The translations under genes were made by a program, and so were the position numbers. 64,000 nucleotides of DNA from Allochromatium vinosum DSM 180. GTDB taxonomy: Bacteria; Pseudomonadota; Gammaproteobacteria; Chromatiales; Chromatiaceae. The notes under the pieces were generated by a model. It was not told the DNA's origin and searched no databases. It worked only from the letters and a program-made list of their open reading frames with translations. Within the stretch, counting starts at the first letter, position 1, and each line of letters begins with the position of its first letter. The DNA lies in NCBI RefSeq assembly GCF_000025485.1, contig NC_013851.1, positions 1,899,154-1,963,153 of the forward strand. The letters run 5' to 3'. Of this stretch, positions 9,367 through 19,616 are shown one piece after another.

Positions 9367-11049
9367 TCAGTTGCCGCGCTGAGCCTCTTCCATCTGCTCC
9401 TTGAGGAGGTCGCCGAGCGTGGTGGCGGCGCTGGCCGCGTCACGCGAATAGCCCTTGATGGCGCTCTGCTCTTCCTCGACGTCCTTGGCCTTCATCGACA
9501 GCGACAGGGTGCGGTTCTTGCGATCGACGCCCAGGAACTTGGCCTCGATCTCTTCGCCGACCTTGAGCACGGCGCGCGCGTCTTCGACGCGGTCACGCGA
9601 GATCTCGGAGGCGCGCAGATAGCCTTCGACGCCCTCGCCGAGCGTGATGGTCGCGCCCTTGGCATCGACCTCGGCGACCACGCCGGTCACGACGCTGCCC
9701 TTCTCGTGCAGAGCGACGAAGCTGGAGAACGGATCCTTGTCGAGCTGCTTGACGCCGAGCGAGATGCGCTCACGCTCGGGGTCGACCGACAGCACCACGG
9801 TTTCGAGTTCATCGCCCTTCTTGTAGCGACGCAGGGCGTTCTCGCCGGCCTCGTCCCAGGAGATGTCGGACAGATGCACCAGGCCGTCGATGCCGCCGTC
9901 CAGACCGATGAAGATACCGAAATCGGTGATCGACTTGATCTTGCCGGAGACGTGATCGCCCTTCTTGTGGGTGACGGCGAACTCCTCCCAGGGGTTCATG
10001 GCGCACTGCTTGATGCCGAGCGAGATGCGGCGACGCTCCTCGTCGATGTCCAGCACCATGACCTCGACCTCGTCGCCCAAGTTGACGACCTTGGAGGGAT
10101 GGATGTTCTTGTTGGTCCAGTCCATCTCGGAGACGTGCACCAGACCCTCGACGCCCTCTTCGATCTCGACGAAGCAGCCGTAGTCGGCGATGTTCGTGAC
10201 CTTACCGAAGACGCGGGTGCTCTCAGGATAACGGCGCGAGATGTTGACCCACGGGTCTTCGCCCATCTGCTTGAGGCCGAGCGAAACGCGCTGACGCTCA
10301 CGATCGAACTTGAGCACCTTGACGCTGATCTCGTCGCCGATCTCGACCACTTCCGACGGATGCTTGACGCGACGCCAAGCCATGTCGGTGATGTGCAGCA
10401 GGCCGTCGATGCCGCCCAGATCCAGGAAGGCGCCGTAGTCGGTGAGGTTCTTGACCACACCCTTGACTTCCATGCCCTCTTCCAGGTTTTTGAGCAGTTG
10501 ATCGCGCTCGGCGCTGTACTCTTCCTCGACCACGGCGCGGCGCGAGACCACGACGTTGTTGCGCTTGCGGTCGAGCTTGATGACCTTGAACTCTTGTTCC
10601 TTGCCTTCGAGGTAGGTGGTGTCGCGCACCGGGCGCACGTCGACCAGCGAACCGGGCAGGAAGGCACGCACCGTGCCCAGGTCGACGGTGAAGCCGCCCT
10701 TGACCTTGCCGTTGATGAGACCCTTGACGGTCTCGGCGTTCTCGAACGCCTTCTCCAGATAATCCCAGGCGGCGAAGCGCTTGGCCTTTTCGCGCGAGAG
10801 ACGGGTCACGCCGAAGCCGTCTTCGACGGCGTCGAGGGCCACTTCGACCTCGTCGCCGATCGCCACTTCCAGCTCGCCCTCGGGGCTGATGAATTGACTG
10901 CGGGGAATGATGCCTTCGGACTTGAGTCCGGCATTGATCACGACGTTGTCGGCGGTGATGTCGATGACGGTGCCGACGACGATGGTACCCGGCTGGAGCT
11001 GGGTGGTGTTCAGACTTTGTTCGAAGAGTTCGGCGAAGCTTTCGGTCAT
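9367..11049 (-). CDS. rpsA: 30S ribosomal protein S1
   Basis: Large RNA-binding ribosomal protein needed to load mRNA. Starting at [13 protein letters not shown] it has 560 aa (E. coli 557) and about six S1 domains. Repeats such as [20 protein letters not shown] and [18 protein letters not shown] are obvious. The start at 11049 is chosen because it matches the family N-terminus; an upstream in-frame start would add 30 unrelated residues. The ribosome site is weak, as is usual for rpsA, which is read through its structured leader. The upstream spacer holds a hairpin terminator and a second hairpin. Confidence 0.96.
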   Translation of the reverse strand: MTESFAELFEQSLNTTQLQPGTIVVGTVIDITADNVVINAGLKSEGIIPRSQFISPEGELEVAIGDEVEVALDAVEDGFGVTRLSREKAKRFAAWDYLEKAFENAETVKGLINGKVKGGFTVDLGTVRAFLPGSLVDVRPVRDTTYLEGKEQEFKVIKLDRKRNNVVVSRRAVVEEEYSAERDQLLKNLEEGMEVKGVVKNLTDYGAFLDLGGIDGLLHITDMAWRRVKHPSEVVEIGDEISVKVLKFDRERQRVSLGLKQMGEDPWVNISRRYPESTRVFGKVTNIADYGCFVEIEEGVEGLVHVSEMDWTNKNIHPSKVVNLGDEVEVMVLDIDEERRRISLGIKQCAMNPWEEFAVTHKKGDHVSGKIKSITDFGIFIGLDGGIDGLVHLSDISWDEAGENALRRYKKGDELETVVLSVDPERERISLGVKQLDKDPFSSFVALHEKGSVVTGVVAEVDAKGATITLGEGVEGYLRASEISRDRVEDARAVLKVGEEIEAKFLGVDRKNRTLSLSMKAKDVEEEQSAIKGYSRDAASAATTLGDLLKEQMEEAQRGN

Positions 11050-11112
11050 GAGATCCAAGTATCCTGAGAATGGCGCGCTGACCCATCCCATCCGGGACGA
11101 GGGGTGTTTTAA

Positions 11113-11190
11113 GTAAACGAAAAGGTCGACGCTCTCCACGTCGACCCTACCTGTTTCAGACCGCTGTTCGCAGCCAATCCAAGGGATTGG
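11113..11190 (-). terminator. rho-independent-type hairpin between cmk and rpsA, plus second leader hairpin
   Basis: On the minus strand GGTCGACG (pairing bases 11124-11131 with 11139-11146) forms an 8-bp stem followed by TTTTCGTTT. This would stop most transcripts arriving from cmk. A second stem CCAATCC/GGATTGG (11174-11190, loop of 3) lies just before it. rpsA probably has its own promoter in this 160-bp spacer. Confidence 0.65.
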
Positions 11191-11211
11191 ACTGGCCGGA
11201 TGCCGGCGATC

Positions 11212-11889
11212 TTAGGAGCCTCGGGCGATCGCTTCCGGGAAGACGCGCCTAACCTCTTCCAGGACTCGATCGAGCACTTCAGCAATGGACATCTGGGTGG
11301 AATCCACCAATACGGCATCCTCGGCGGGACACAGGGGTGCCACCGGGCGGGACCGGTCGCGCGCGTCCCGTTCGCGGATGTCCGCTACAAGTTGCGGGAG
11401 GTTAGCATCCACCCCCTTCTCCTTCAACTGTTTATAGCGGCGTTCGGCACGGATCTCGGGGCTGGCATCGAGAAAGATCTTCAGTCGTGCCTGAGGAAAG
11501 ACCACGGTGCCCATGTCGCGTCCGTCGGCCACCAGGCCAGGCGCGCGGGCGAAGCGGCGCTGCCAGTCGAGCAACGCCGCGCGCACGCCCGGATGGGCGG
11601 CCACGCGCGAGGCGGCCATGCCGGCCTCTTCAGTGCGGATGGCATCGCTGACGTCCTCGCCGGACAGGAGCACCCGTCCGGCCTGGAACTCGACCGGCAG
11701 GGCGGCGGCCAGCGGAGTCAGCGCCTCAGGGTCGTCGAGATCCAGTCCCTGGCGACCGGCCGCCAGACCCAGCACTCGGTAGAGCGCGCCGCTGTCGAGC
11801 GCGTGCCAGCCGAGCCGTTCGGCCAGGCGCTGCATGAGCGTGCCCTTGCCGGTGCCGGAGGGACCGTCGATGGTGAGGATCGGGGTCAT
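11212..11889 (-). CDS. cmk: cytidylate kinase
   Basis: Phosphorylates CMP and dCMP with ATP. The P-loop is GPSGTGKGT (residues 9-17). The [13 protein letters not shown] motif and the lid segment ([12 protein letters not shown]) are typical. It is 225 aa, the normal length. The start codon overlaps the aroA stop by 4 bases (ATGA), so the two are coupled. rpsA follows downstream behind a hairpin. Confidence 0.94.
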   Translation of the reverse strand: MTPILTIDGPSGTGKGTLMQRLAERLGWHALDSGALYRVLGLAAGRQGLDLDDPEALTPLAAALPVEFQAGRVLLSGEDVSDAIRTEEAGMAASRVAAHPGVRAALLDWQRRFARAPGLVADGRDMGTVVFPQARLKIFLDASPEIRAERRYKQLKEKGVDANLPQLVADIRERDARDRSRPVAPLCPAEDAVLVDSTQMSIAEVLDRVLEEVRRVFPEAIARGS

Positions 11890-13220
11890 GGACGCTGTTC
11901 CTCGATCGTCAGCCCGGCGTTTGAGGCCAGTTGCGGGAAGCCGGGGAAGGAGGTCTCGACATTGGCGCAGTCGCGCACCTCGATCGGCCCACTGGCGCGC
12001 AGTCCGGCGATGGCAAAGGACATGGCGATGCGGTGGTCGCCGTGGGCCTCGATGGCGTTCTCGCCTGTGGCCGAACCCAGGGTGCCGCCCTGGATGCGGA
12101 TGCCGTCCGGGGTCGGTTCGGCCTGGATGCCGAGCTTGGTCAGGCCATCGGCCATGACCTGGATGCGGTCGCTCTCCTTGACGCGCAGCTCTTCGGCGCC
12201 GGTCAGCACCGTCTCGCCCTCGGCGCAGGCGGCAGCGATGAAGAGCGCGGGGAATTCGTCGATGGCCAGCGGCACCTGATCGACCGGAATCCGGATGCCG
12301 CGCAGCCGGGCCGACTTGACGCGGATGTCGGCCACCGGCTCGCCGCCGGCGGTGCGCTTGTCGAGCAGTTCGATGTCGGCGCCCATGGCGCGCATGATGT
12401 TGATGACGCCGACTCGGGTCGGGTTGATGCCGACGGCTTCGAGCAGCAGATCCGAGCCGGGCGCGATGCTGGCGCCGACCAGAAAGAACGCGGCCGATGA
12501 GATGTCGGCCGGGATGCGCAGTCGGCAGGCGGTCAGGCGTCCGCCGCCGGTGAGACAGACGCGCAGTCCCTGGCGGCGTACTGAGTAACCGAAGGCGGTC
12601 AGCATGCGCTCAGTGTGGTCGCGCGTCGGCTCGGGTTCGACGATACAGGTCTCGCCCTCGGCATAGAGTCCCGCCAGCATCAGGCAGGATTTGACCTGGG
12701 CGCTGGCCATCGGCAGGCGGTATTCGAGGCCGTTCAGATGGTCCACCGGCTCGATGGTCAGGGGCGCTGTGCCGGTCGGACTGGTGCGGATCTGAGCGCC
12801 CATCAGTGCCAGCGGCTCGGTGACGCGGCGCATCGGACGGCGCGTCAGCGAGTCATCGCCCACCAGTGTGGCCGTGAACCCCTGCCCCGCCAGCAGTCCG
12901 ACGAGCAACCGCATGGCCGTGCCCGAGTTGCCCATATCGAGCGTCGTGTCGGGCGCGCGCAGACCGCGCATCCCCACGCCCTCGATCACCAGCTCGCCGT
13001 CGCTCGGACCCTCGATCGAGACGCCCATGGCACGGAAGGCCGCGAGTGTGGCCAGGGCATCGGCCCCTTCCAGGAAACCGCTGACCTGGGTGCGCCCCTC
13101 GGCGATGGCCGAGAGCATGATGGAGCGATGCGAGATCGACTTGTCGCCCGGCACGCGCAGACGTCCGCGCAGTGAGCCGCCGGGGCTGATGAGGTAGCGA
13201 TGATCGATGAGCGAGGACAA
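11886..13220 (-). CDS. aroA: 3-phosphoshikimate 1-carboxyvinyltransferase (EPSP synthase)
   Basis: Sixth step of the shikimate pathway, joining PEP to shikimate-3-phosphate. [10 protein letters not shown] near the N-terminus, [13 protein letters not shown] and [10 protein letters not shown] are family signatures. The frame is open further upstream, but the family-like protein starts near the TTG at 13220, which has GGGAG just before it and gives 444 aa. The 70 or so upstream residues look non-coding. First gene of the aroA-cmk-rpsA-ihfB block here; tyrA/hisC-type neighbours are absent upstream. Confidence 0.92.
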   Translation of the reverse strand: MSSLIDHRYLISPGGSLRGRLRVPGDKSISHRSIMLSAIAEGRTQVSGFLEGADALATLAAFRAMGVSIEGPSDGELVIEGVGMRGLRAPDTTLDMGNSGTAMRLLVGLLAGQGFTATLVGDDSLTRRPMRRVTEPLALMGAQIRTSPTGTAPLTIEPVDHLNGLEYRLPMASAQVKSCLMLAGLYAEGETCIVEPEPTRDHTERMLTAFGYSVRRQGLRVCLTGGGRLTACRLRIPADISSAAFFLVGASIAPGSDLLLEAVGINPTRVGVINIMRAMGADIELLDKRTAGGEPVADIRVKSARLRGIRIPVDQVPLAIDEFPALFIAAACAEGETVLTGAEELRVKESDRIQVMADGLTKLGIQAEPTPDGIRIQGGTLGSATGENAIEAHGDHRIAMSFAIAGLRASGPIEVRDCANVETSFPGFPQLASNAGLTIEEQRP

Positions 13221-13407
13221 GGCGTCTCCCAGGCTCGCGTGGCCGGTGATGAAAGGGCTGGGATTGTAGCAGTCGCCGGGCGGCGAACCAACGCACACCA
13301 CGCTGGGATGGAAATTCAAGTAGGATGTCGGCCCGACTCGTTCGAGCATCATGACGGATGCCCGCCGAAGCGGCGTCCTCCCGTTCACACCCCTAAAGAT
13401 CGACCCC

Positions 13408-13710
13408 ATGCCCATCACCGAGAAACAGAAACGCTGGCTCAAGCCCCAGGTCCATCATCTCAAGCCCGTCGTACTCGTTGGTCAGTACGGCATCACCGAG
13501 CCGGTCCTGGCCGAGATCGAGATTGCACTCGACCATCATGAACTGATCAAGGTCCGCATCAACGCCGGCGACCGTGACGAGCGTGATGCCGCCATCGGCC
13601 TGATCTGCGAGCGCACCGGCGCGGACCTCATCAATCGCATCGGCAACGTCGCCGCGCTCTATCGCCACAATCCCAAGAAGCGCGACCCCATCGTACTGCC
13701 GAAGCTCTGA
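13408..13710 (+). CDS. yhbY: YhbY family ribosome-assembly RNA-binding protein
   Basis: Small CRM-domain protein associated with pre-50S particles. Characteristic segments are LKPVVLVGQYGITE, HELIKVRIN and a C-terminal GNVAALYRHNPKK. From the ATG at 13408 it has 100 aa, the normal length. An upstream in-frame start at 13351 would add unrelated residues. It is divergent from aroA and convergent with dcd, from which a hairpin separates it. Confidence 0.9.
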   Translation: MPITEKQKRWLKPQVHHLKPVVLVGQYGITEPVLAEIEIALDHHELIKVRINAGDRDERDAAIGLICERTGADLINRIGNVAALYRHNPKKRDPIVLPKL

Positions 13711-13744
13711 GGCGGCCCCAGACCTCGCCACACACGCAAACAGT

Positions 13745-13775
13745 GGCCTGAACCAAACGCCGCTCGGTTCAGGCC
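13745..13775. terminator. 10-bp perfect inverted repeat between convergent yhbY and dcd
   Basis: GGCCTGAACC (13745-13754) and GGTTCAGGCC (13766-13775) pair exactly with an 11-nt loop. No T-run follows on either strand, so it is a bidirectional transcription barrier at best. Its position between two convergent genes supports that role. Confidence 0.5.
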
Positions 13776-13787
13776 GTGATCCCTGAC

Positions 13788-14354
13788 TCAGGATCTGGGC
13801 AGGGTCACGCCGCGCTGCCCTTGGTACTTGCCGCCGCGATCCTTGTAGGACGTCTCGCAGACCTCGTCGGACTCGAAGAACAGGATCTGCGCCACACCCT
13901 CATTGGCGTAGATCTTCGCCGGTAGCGGCGTGGTGTTGGAGAACTCCAGCGTGACATGACCTTCCCATTCAGGTTCCAAAGGGGTCACGTTGACTATAAT
14001 TCCACACCTTGCATACGTGCTTTTTCCAACGCACACGATCAGCGTATTCCGGGGGATACGGAAGTACTCCACCGTGCGCGCCAGCGCAAACGAATTCGGC
14101 GGAATGATGCAGACGTCGGATTTGAGGTCGACGAAGCTGTTGGAATCAAAGTTCTTGGGATCGACGATCGCTGAGTTGATGTTGGTGAAGATCTTGAACT
14201 CATCGGCGCAGCGCACGTCGTAGCCGTAGCTCGACGTGCCATAGGAGATCACGCGCCCATGCTCGCCTTCACGCACCTGGCCCGGTTCGAAGGGATCGAT
14301 CATCCCATGCTCGACGGCCATGCGTCGTATCCAGCGATCTGATTTGATGGCCAT
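13788..14354 (-). CDS. dcd: dCTP deaminase
   Basis: Deaminates dCTP to dUTP for thymidylate synthesis. [13 protein letters not shown] at the start, [11 protein letters not shown], and [20 protein letters not shown] (containing the active-site Glu region) are diagnostic. It has 188 aa, as in the family. The gene lies downstream of a galE terminator and so probably has its own promoter in the short A-rich spacer (14355-14380). Confidence 0.95.
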   Translation of the reverse strand: MAIKSDRWIRRMAVEHGMIDPFEPGQVREGEHGRVISYGTSSYGYDVRCADEFKIFTNINSAIVDPKNFDSNSFVDLKSDVCIIPPNSFALARTVEYFRIPRNTLIVCVGKSTYARCGIIVNVTPLEPEWEGHVTLEFSNTTPLPAKIYANEGVAQILFFESDEVCETSYKDRGGKYQGQRGVTLPRS

Positions 14355-14365
14355 CCGGCCTCCTG

Positions 14366-14404
14366 ACGAAAAACAAAAAACTACGACGCCGCTGATGGGC
14401 GGCG
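14366..14404 (-). terminator. rho-independent terminator after galE
   Basis: On the minus strand CGCCGC and GCGGCG (bases 14387-14392 and 14399-14404) form a GC stem with a 6-nt loop, followed by TCGTAG, then TTTTTTG and TTTTT. It sits directly after the galE stop and before dcd. Confidence 0.7.
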
Positions 14405-14441
14405 CACGACAATGAACTAATGGGACAGCGCCAAGCCGCGC

Positions 14442-15449
14442 TCAGTAACCGTCCGGATTCTGCGACTGCCAGCGCCAGGCATCGACCACCATACGCTCCA
14501 GATCGTATTCGGCACTCCAGCCCAGCTCGTCGCGCGCAAGCGACGGGTCGGCATAACAGCAGGCGATGTCACCGGACCGGCGCTCGACGATGTCATAAGG
14601 GACGGCACGACCGCTCGCCCGCTCGAAGGCCGCGATCACCTCCAGCACACTGTAGCCGCGACCGGTCCCGAGATTGTAAGTGACCACGCCCGGCGATTCT
14701 TGCAGCTTGTGCAGGGCGGCCAGATGACCTCGCGCCAGATCCACCACATGGATATAGTCACGCACCCCGGTTCCGTCCGGCGTCGGATAATCGTTGCCGA
14801 AGACGCGCAACCGCTGGAGCCGCCCGACCGCCACCTGAGCGATATAGGGCATCAGATTGTTCGGGATCCCGTTCGGATCCTCGCCGATGCGCCCGCTCTC
14901 ATGCGCTCCGACCGGATTGAAATAGCGCAGCAGCGCAATGTTCCAGCGCGGATCGGAGACATGCAGATCGTGCAGGATCTCCTCGATGAACAGCTTCGAG
15001 CGCCCATAGGGATTGGTCGCCCCGACGGGGAAATCCTCACGGATCGGCACGCTCGTCGGATCGCCATAGACGGTCGCCGATGAGCTGAAGACGAGGTTGC
15101 GCACCCCGGCTTCGGCCATCACCTGACAGAGCGTCAGGGTGCCCTGGACGTTGTTGTCGTAATACTCCAATGGCTGCGCCACCGACTCACCCACCGCCTT
15201 GAGTCCGGCGAAATGGATCACGGCATCGAACCGGCCCTGGCTGAAGATCTCGCCGAGGGCTTCACGATCGCGCAGATCGACCTCGAAGAAGCCCACAGCC
15301 TGCCCCGTGATCTCGCCGACACGGCGCAGGGACTCCTCCCGGCTGTTGCAGAGATTGTCGATTACTACGACATGGATACCCGCCTGCAGCAGCTCCAGGC
15401 ATGTGTGGCTGCCGATGTAGCCGGCCCCGCCGGTCACTAGAACTCGCAT
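14442..15449 (-). CDS. galE: UDP-glucose 4-epimerase
   Basis: Interconverts UDP-glucose and UDP-galactose, supplying galactose for surface polysaccharide. It is an extended SDR: N-terminal NAD loop [11 protein letters not shown], catalytic Ser in FSSSATVYG, and Tyr/Lys in NPYGRSK. The 335 aa match GalE (338). A terminator follows. No other sugar-nucleotide genes are nearby. Confidence 0.94.
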   Translation of the reverse strand: MRVLVTGGAGYIGSHTCLELLQAGIHVVVIDNLCNSREESLRRVGEITGQAVGFFEVDLRDREALGEIFSQGRFDAVIHFAGLKAVGESVAQPLEYYDNNVQGTLTLCQVMAEAGVRNLVFSSSATVYGDPTSVPIREDFPVGATNPYGRSKLFIEEILHDLHVSDPRWNIALLRYFNPVGAHESGRIGEDPNGIPNNLMPYIAQVAVGRLQRLRVFGNDYPTPDGTGVRDYIHVVDLARGHLAALHKLQESPGVVTYNLGTGRGYSVLEVIAAFERASGRAVPYDIVERRSGDIACCYADPSLARDELGWSAEYDLERMVVDAWRWQSQNPDGY

Positions 15450-15498
15450 GTCTTGTGTGCTCCGTTCAGTCCGAATGAAATCCGCTGTTACTCGACCT

Positions 15499-15957
15499 TC
15501 AGGCTATCTCAACACGCTCGCCGGCGAGTCGCAAACGTTGGCGCAGACGGCGCAGCGTCTCGGGATCGAGCGAGTCCGGGGGCAGCGCCAGCGTGCGTCG
15601 CCGCCACCAGGAACCCTCGACGATGAACACGAGCGCCACGCCCAGCGTACTGACGAAGGTCGCGGGCGAGAGCCGGGCTTCGATCTCGCGTCCGGAGACG
15701 AGCCTCAGCGTCCAGAATCCATCCGGGTGCCAGATTGCGCACCGGATCGACCAAGGCGCACGCCCGAGCACATCACCCAACAGCGTCAGCAGGGCGCCCA
15801 GCAATACGGCCGAGATCAGCGGCAGAGTCAGCCAGCCGAGCGGTAGCGCCAGGATCACAGCCAGCGCCAGCATCGGTGTTGCAACGGCCAGGAACACGAG
15901 CCGGCGCGAAACACGCGGGAACAGTACGAGTGGCGGATACGCTCGATGCGTATCCAT
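15499..15957 (-). CDS. YgfX-family small membrane protein
   Basis: 152-aa protein with two membrane helices (about residues 18-60: [18 protein letters not shown] and [16 protein letters not shown]) and a soluble C-terminal part containing a [20 protein letters not shown] segment. Together with the preceding sdhE gene this matches the sdhE-ygfX (ygfY-ygfX) pair known from enterobacteria, where YgfX is a membrane partner of SdhE. The ORF starts 3 bp after the sdhE stop. The assignment rests on topology and context; sequence identity to E. coli YgfX looks low. Confidence 0.7.
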   Translation of the reverse strand: MDTHRAYPPLVLFPRVSRRLVFLAVATPMLALAVILALPLGWLTLPLISAVLLGALLTLLGDVLGRAPWSIRCAIWHPDGFWTLRLVSGREIEARLSPATFVSTLGVALVFIVEGSWWRRRTLALPPDSLDPETLRRLRQRLRLAGERVEIA

Positions 15958-15960
15958 GGA

Positions 15961-16260
15961 CTAGACTGCGCGTGGCGACTCGCTCACGACCGCGAGGATC
16001 CGTGCAACGAGTGCACGCTGACGCGGTTCGGGCGGCTCGGAACGCTCCATGAACCAGTCGCTCAGATGCGGATCCGGTTCGCCGAGTAGCGCCAGGAAAT
16101 CCTGCCGCTCGCTCTCGGACAACTCGGCATAGCCGAGATCGAGAAAGCGCGCGAGCAGATGATCCAGCTCCAGCATCCCGCGCCGACACTGCCAGCGCAG
16201 ACGTTGCAGCTCCCGTGCGTCATCGGTGGGAAGCGGCCGTGATTCGCTCGGGTCAACCAC
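15961..16260 (-). CDS. sdhE: FAD assembly factor SdhE
   Basis: Small protein that promotes covalent flavinylation of SdhA. The signature RRGMLELDHLLARFL (related to the RGxxE motif) and SERQDFLALLGEPDP are visible. At 99 aa it is normal. The GTG start directly follows the sdhB stop, with no spacer, so translation is coupled. Its target SdhA is not encoded in the window. Confidence 0.88.
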   Translation of the reverse strand: MVDPSESRPLPTDDARELQRLRWQCRRGMLELDHLLARFLDLGYAELSESERQDFLALLGEPDPHLSDWFMERSEPPEPRQRALVARILAVVSESPRAV

Positions 16261-16953
16261 TTATAGCCCCTTTTCGAGCATCAGCTCCTTGATGTGCCCG
16301 ATGGCGCGGGTCGGATTGAGTCCCTTGGGACAGACCTCGACGCAGTTCATGATGCTGTGGCAGCGGAACAGCTTGTACGGTCCTTCCAGCGCATCGAGCC
16401 GCTCTTCGGTCGCCTGATCGCGGCTGTCGGCCAGGAAGCGCCAGGACTGCAACAGTGCCGCCGGCCCATGGAACTTGTCGGGATTCCACCAGAACGACGG
16501 ACAGGCGGTGGAACAGCAGCCGCAGAGGATGCACTCATAGAGTCCGTCGAGCTTGTCGCGATCAGCCGGACTCTGCGGGATCTCCTGCTCGGGCAGCGGA
16601 TCCTTGCGCACCAGATAGGGCTTGACCGCGCGATACTGTTCGTAGAACTGGGTCATGTCGACGACCAGATCGCGGATGACCGGACGCCCCGGCAACGGAC
16701 GCACCGCGATCGGCGTCTTCAGCTCAGTGATCGGCGTGACACAGGCCAGCACGTTGCGACCATTGGCGTTGACCGCGTCCGACCCGCAGACACCCTCGCC
16801 GCAGGAGTGACGAAAGCTGAAGGACTCGTCTTGCTTCTTCACTTCCAGCAGTGCATCACGCAACATCATGCCCTGGAAGGTCTTGACCTCGTAGTCCTGC
16901 ATCCGGGGACGCGGGTCGGTGTCCGGATTGTAGCGATATACGCTGATTCTCAT
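16261..16953 (-). CDS. sdhB: succinate dehydrogenase iron-sulfur subunit
   Basis: Carries electrons from the flavoprotein SdhA to the quinone. The 2Fe-2S cluster cysteines are in HSCGEGVCGSD and a later Cys in VLAC. The 4Fe-4S and 3Fe-4S cysteines are in CILCGCCSTACP and CHSIMNCVEVCPKG. The 230 aa are standard. It is followed by sdhE and ygfX. The usual upstream sdhC, sdhD and sdhA are missing; a TelA operon lies beyond a 153-bp spacer with no recognisable gene. Confidence 0.95.
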   Translation of the reverse strand: MRISVYRYNPDTDPRPRMQDYEVKTFQGMMLRDALLEVKKQDESFSFRHSCGEGVCGSDAVNANGRNVLACVTPITELKTPIAVRPLPGRPVIRDLVVDMTQFYEQYRAVKPYLVRKDPLPEQEIPQSPADRDKLDGLYECILCGCCSTACPSFWWNPDKFHGPAALLQSWRFLADSRDQATEERLDALEGPYKLFRCHSIMNCVEVCPKGLNPTRAIGHIKELMLEKGL

Positions 16954-17106
16954 CGTCGATACCCGAGACGGTTGGCTGTTGGAGACTGGGCGAATACGCG
17001 GCGATCCAGAGGCTTCGGACGATTCGCGCTAACCTGTGCATCCTACCTGTTTTGTGCGCCGCAATAAAACAGCCGGATCTCCTGGTTAACCGCACGGCCC
17101 CCGATC

Positions 17107-18309
17107 CTACTGAGTGATCGCCCGACCCACTTGGGCGGCATCGCCCTTGTCCATGCGCTGGATGGCGGCATCGCCCTGATTCGCCAGCACTTCAAGACGG
17201 TCGATCTGGGCATCGAGCTGGGGCAGCGCCTCGCGCCGGTAACGCGAGACCTCATCGATGGCACCGATCACGTCCGTGAACGCCTGCTCCAACTGTTTCA
17301 TGTCGAGCACCGTGGATGCGGCGCGATTCTGGATCTCCACGCCCTGGGTGCGCAGCGCCTTGGCGGTGCCGGCGATCAGATTCGAAGTCGTGGTGTTCAG
17401 GGCTTCCACCCGATCCAGCACCAGACGCTGATTGGCCAGCGCCAGCGCCACCGTGACCGCGACATTCAGGGCCGAGACCGTGACATTGATGGCCCGATCC
17501 ACGCCGCGCATCAGCTCGCGGTTGTTCCGGATGACCACTTCCAGAGCCATGATGCCCTGCTGACTGACCGCCAGCTGCTGTTGCAGATCCAGGATGCGCT
17601 GGCGTAGCGGAAACAGCAGTTCCTCATCGAGAAAACGGCGCTTGGGATCGTCCTGGGGCAGCTCCAGCGCCTTGTCTTCCAGACGCCGGTCGATGATCCG
17701 GCCCAGCCCGATCTGGCGGCGCAACTGATCCAGGCTGTCGCGCAGTGACTGCTGATCGTCGCTCAGGGTCAGGTTGTCCCGATGCAGCATCTGCTTGCCG
17801 GACTCCAGATCCTTGATGATGCCGTCGAGCGCCTCCTGCGCCGTCTCGAATTTCTGGAAATAGCGTTGCAGCGGCGTGCCGATGCCGGGGATCAGGGCCA
17901 GGAGCCGCGACAGGCCCGCCCGGCTCAGGTCGTAGCGCTGGGGATCGAGCTCCTGCATCCGAATACGTAGATCCACCAGCGAGCGCGCTACAGGTCCGCC
18001 CTCATCGCCCTGGTGGGCGAGCTTGCGGATCGGTGCCTGGAGCATCTGACTGCGATGGGCCGCCTGACGCTGCACTTCCAGGCCCATGTCGTCCACCGCC
18101 TGACGCTGACGGCGGTCGATGCCGTCCTGGTCCGTCGCCTTGAGCACCTCGGCCACGAAGGCATCGGCCATGGCGAGTAGCGCGGGGTCGTCCAACGTGG
18201 TCTCGGGGTCGGTCTCCTGTTTCACCCGCGCTTCGATCTCCGCTGCCGGGGGCAGCGACAGATTGAAGCCGGAATCGTCGGTCGTTTGCAGGGTCTTGGA
18301 TGTGCTCAT
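17107..18309 (-). CDS. TelA family toxic-anion resistance-like protein
   Basis: 400-aa cytoplasmic, largely helical protein. It matches the TelA/YaaN family: LDPQRYDLSRAGLSRL, LIPGIGTPLQRYFQKFE, NVTVSALNVAVTVALA and a C-terminal DVIGAIDEVSRYRREALPQ. The family was named for tellurite resistance; the biochemical role is unsettled. The start at 18309 has GAGGAA upstream. The frame remains open another 27 codons through a run of 14 C (coding strand), but this is not family-like. It lies 73 bp downstream of its presumed membrane partner. Confidence 0.82.
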   Translation of the reverse strand: MSTSKTLQTTDDSGFNLSLPPAAEIEARVKQETDPETTLDDPALLAMADAFVAEVLKATDQDGIDRRQRQAVDDMGLEVQRQAAHRSQMLQAPIRKLAHQGDEGGPVARSLVDLRIRMQELDPQRYDLSRAGLSRLLALIPGIGTPLQRYFQKFETAQEALDGIIKDLESGKQMLHRDNLTLSDDQQSLRDSLDQLRRQIGLGRIIDRRLEDKALELPQDDPKRRFLDEELLFPLRQRILDLQQQLAVSQQGIMALEVVIRNNRELMRGVDRAINVTVSALNVAVTVALALANQRLVLDRVEALNTTTSNLIAGTAKALRTQGVEIQNRAASTVLDMKQLEQAFTDVIGAIDEVSRYRREALPQLDAQIDRLEVLANQGDAAIQRMDKGDAAQVGRAITQ

Positions 18310-18348
18310 GCGGGGGTTCCTCGCGTCAGGTGCCGGCCGGTCGTTGTC

Positions 18349-18362
18349 GGGGGGGGGGGGGG
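18349..18362. repeat. homopolymeric run of 14 G (C on the coding strand)
   Basis: Fourteen consecutive G, in the spacer between the stop of the membrane-protein gene (18383) and the telA start (18309). Runs of this length are mutable by slippage and could alter leader length or coupling. It could also be a sequencing or assembly error. Confidence 0.9.
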
Positions 18363-18382
18363 CGCGGAGCCTCGGCGGATCT

Positions 18383-19363
18383 TCAGGCATCGCGCCCGTA
18401 GTGATGCGCCTTCTCCGCGAAGCGCCGCAGATCGGCCAGCGCCTGATCCGCCGCGACCGACGCCTGGGGCCGGTCGGTCTCCACCGCCGCCACGGCCACG
18501 GCGGCGTCGTCCAGGGCGGTGATGGCGGCCTCGTTGCGCGCGCTCAACTCGCGCAGGCGCTGCTCGGTCTGCTCAACCAGATCGAGTCGCCGGGTCAGGG
18601 CCAGGCGCTCCTCGTCCGGCATCCGGGCCGGCTCCTGGGACAGACGACGGCGCACATAGTCCGCGTCCACCTCGGCCACGCCACGGGCGATCGAGGCCAT
18701 GGTGTTCAGATTATCCACCGCCGTCCGGGTGACCTCGCCCACCAGACCCCGGGAGCGCTCGAAGGTTAGTTCGTTTGGATCGAATTTGCCGCGCAGCATT
18801 CCGTCCACATGCGCATAGCGGGTATAGAGCCGGTCGGACTGGATGGCCAGATCGGGACGCTCCACCGCCAGCAGACGTTTTTTGGCCTCCCAGAGCGCGA
18901 GAATCACCGTATCGCTCTCCACCGGCGGGCGGGCAGGATCGAGCACGGCGATTCCCTGCTCGCGGGCCTCGCGTTCCAGTGCGGCCTGTTCCTGTGTCGC
19001 CAGTGCCGCCTGCCGGGCCGCGCGCCGGCGCTCGGCCAGGGTCAGACGCCGACGCCGCCACGCCCGCTCGGCGGGGATCGCCGCCGCCAGCGCCGCCAGA
19101 CCGGTCAGCCATCCGCCCAGGGTCGGGCCGAAGCCGCCCCACAACGAGGTGAGCCAGATGAGCAGGGCGATGAAGGGCACGACGAGCCAATAGCGAATCA
19201 GCACCCGCAGCCGCGTGAACGGCTCGCTGGGCAGCGCGGCGTGCGGGTTGATCAGGCCGAGGATCAACCACGGCAGGCAGGAGAGAAAGAGCCCGTAGGC
19301 CAGACCCTGGAGGAAGCCGAACATGGGTTGGGTGCCTGTCCGCAGGTGGTAAGGATCGGTCAT
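18383..19363 (-). CDS. XpaC-like membrane protein partnered with TelA
   Basis: 326-aa protein with N-terminal hydrophobic segments (FGFLQGLAYGLFLSCLPWLIL and YWLVVPFIALLIWLTSLW), then a long charged coiled-coil-like domain (RRRRLTLAERRRAARQAALA). Proteins of this kind often precede telA-type genes, as XpaC does in Firmicutes. That is context evidence; the sequence itself is only loosely recognised. The ATG at 19363 was chosen; an upstream TTG at 19390 and the ATG at 19324 are alternatives. A 252-bp spacer follows before the entericidin-like gene, with no gene seen in it. Confidence 0.65.
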   Translation of the reverse strand: MTDPYHLRTGTQPMFGFLQGLAYGLFLSCLPWLILGLINPHAALPSEPFTRLRVLIRYWLVVPFIALLIWLTSLWGGFGPTLGGWLTGLAALAAAIPAERAWRRRRLTLAERRRAARQAALATQEQAALEREAREQGIAVLDPARPPVESDTVILALWEAKKRLLAVERPDLAIQSDRLYTRYAHVDGMLRGKFDPNELTFERSRGLVGEVTRTAVDNLNTMASIARGVAEVDADYVRRRLSQEPARMPDEERLALTRRLDLVEQTEQRLRELSARNEAAITALDDAAVAVAAVETDRPQASVAADQALADLRRFAEKAHHYGRDA

Positions 19364-19616
19364 CGCATGACCGGCCGGCCGCTTGGTCAAGCGGGGCTTC
19401 CGACAACAGTATGGCTCTGATGATAGCTGATAGCCGGTCGGTACGGACAGATCGTCAGGCGATCTCAGCGGTTCCAGTTCAGTAACTTAAGTTCGCTAGC
19501 GCACCGACAGGCGCGGCCCACATGGCCTAGGGTTGGCCAAACCCGGCGCAGATACATGCAGGACTGACCGGCCGTAATGCAACGCCAACCGATGGCGACG
19601 ACAACAGGTGACGATG

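Noticed and set aside
9706-11067. 453-aa open frame opposite rpsA
   Set aside because: Antisense shadow of the S1 repeats; the periodic Asp/His/Leu pattern reflects the repeated S1 domains.
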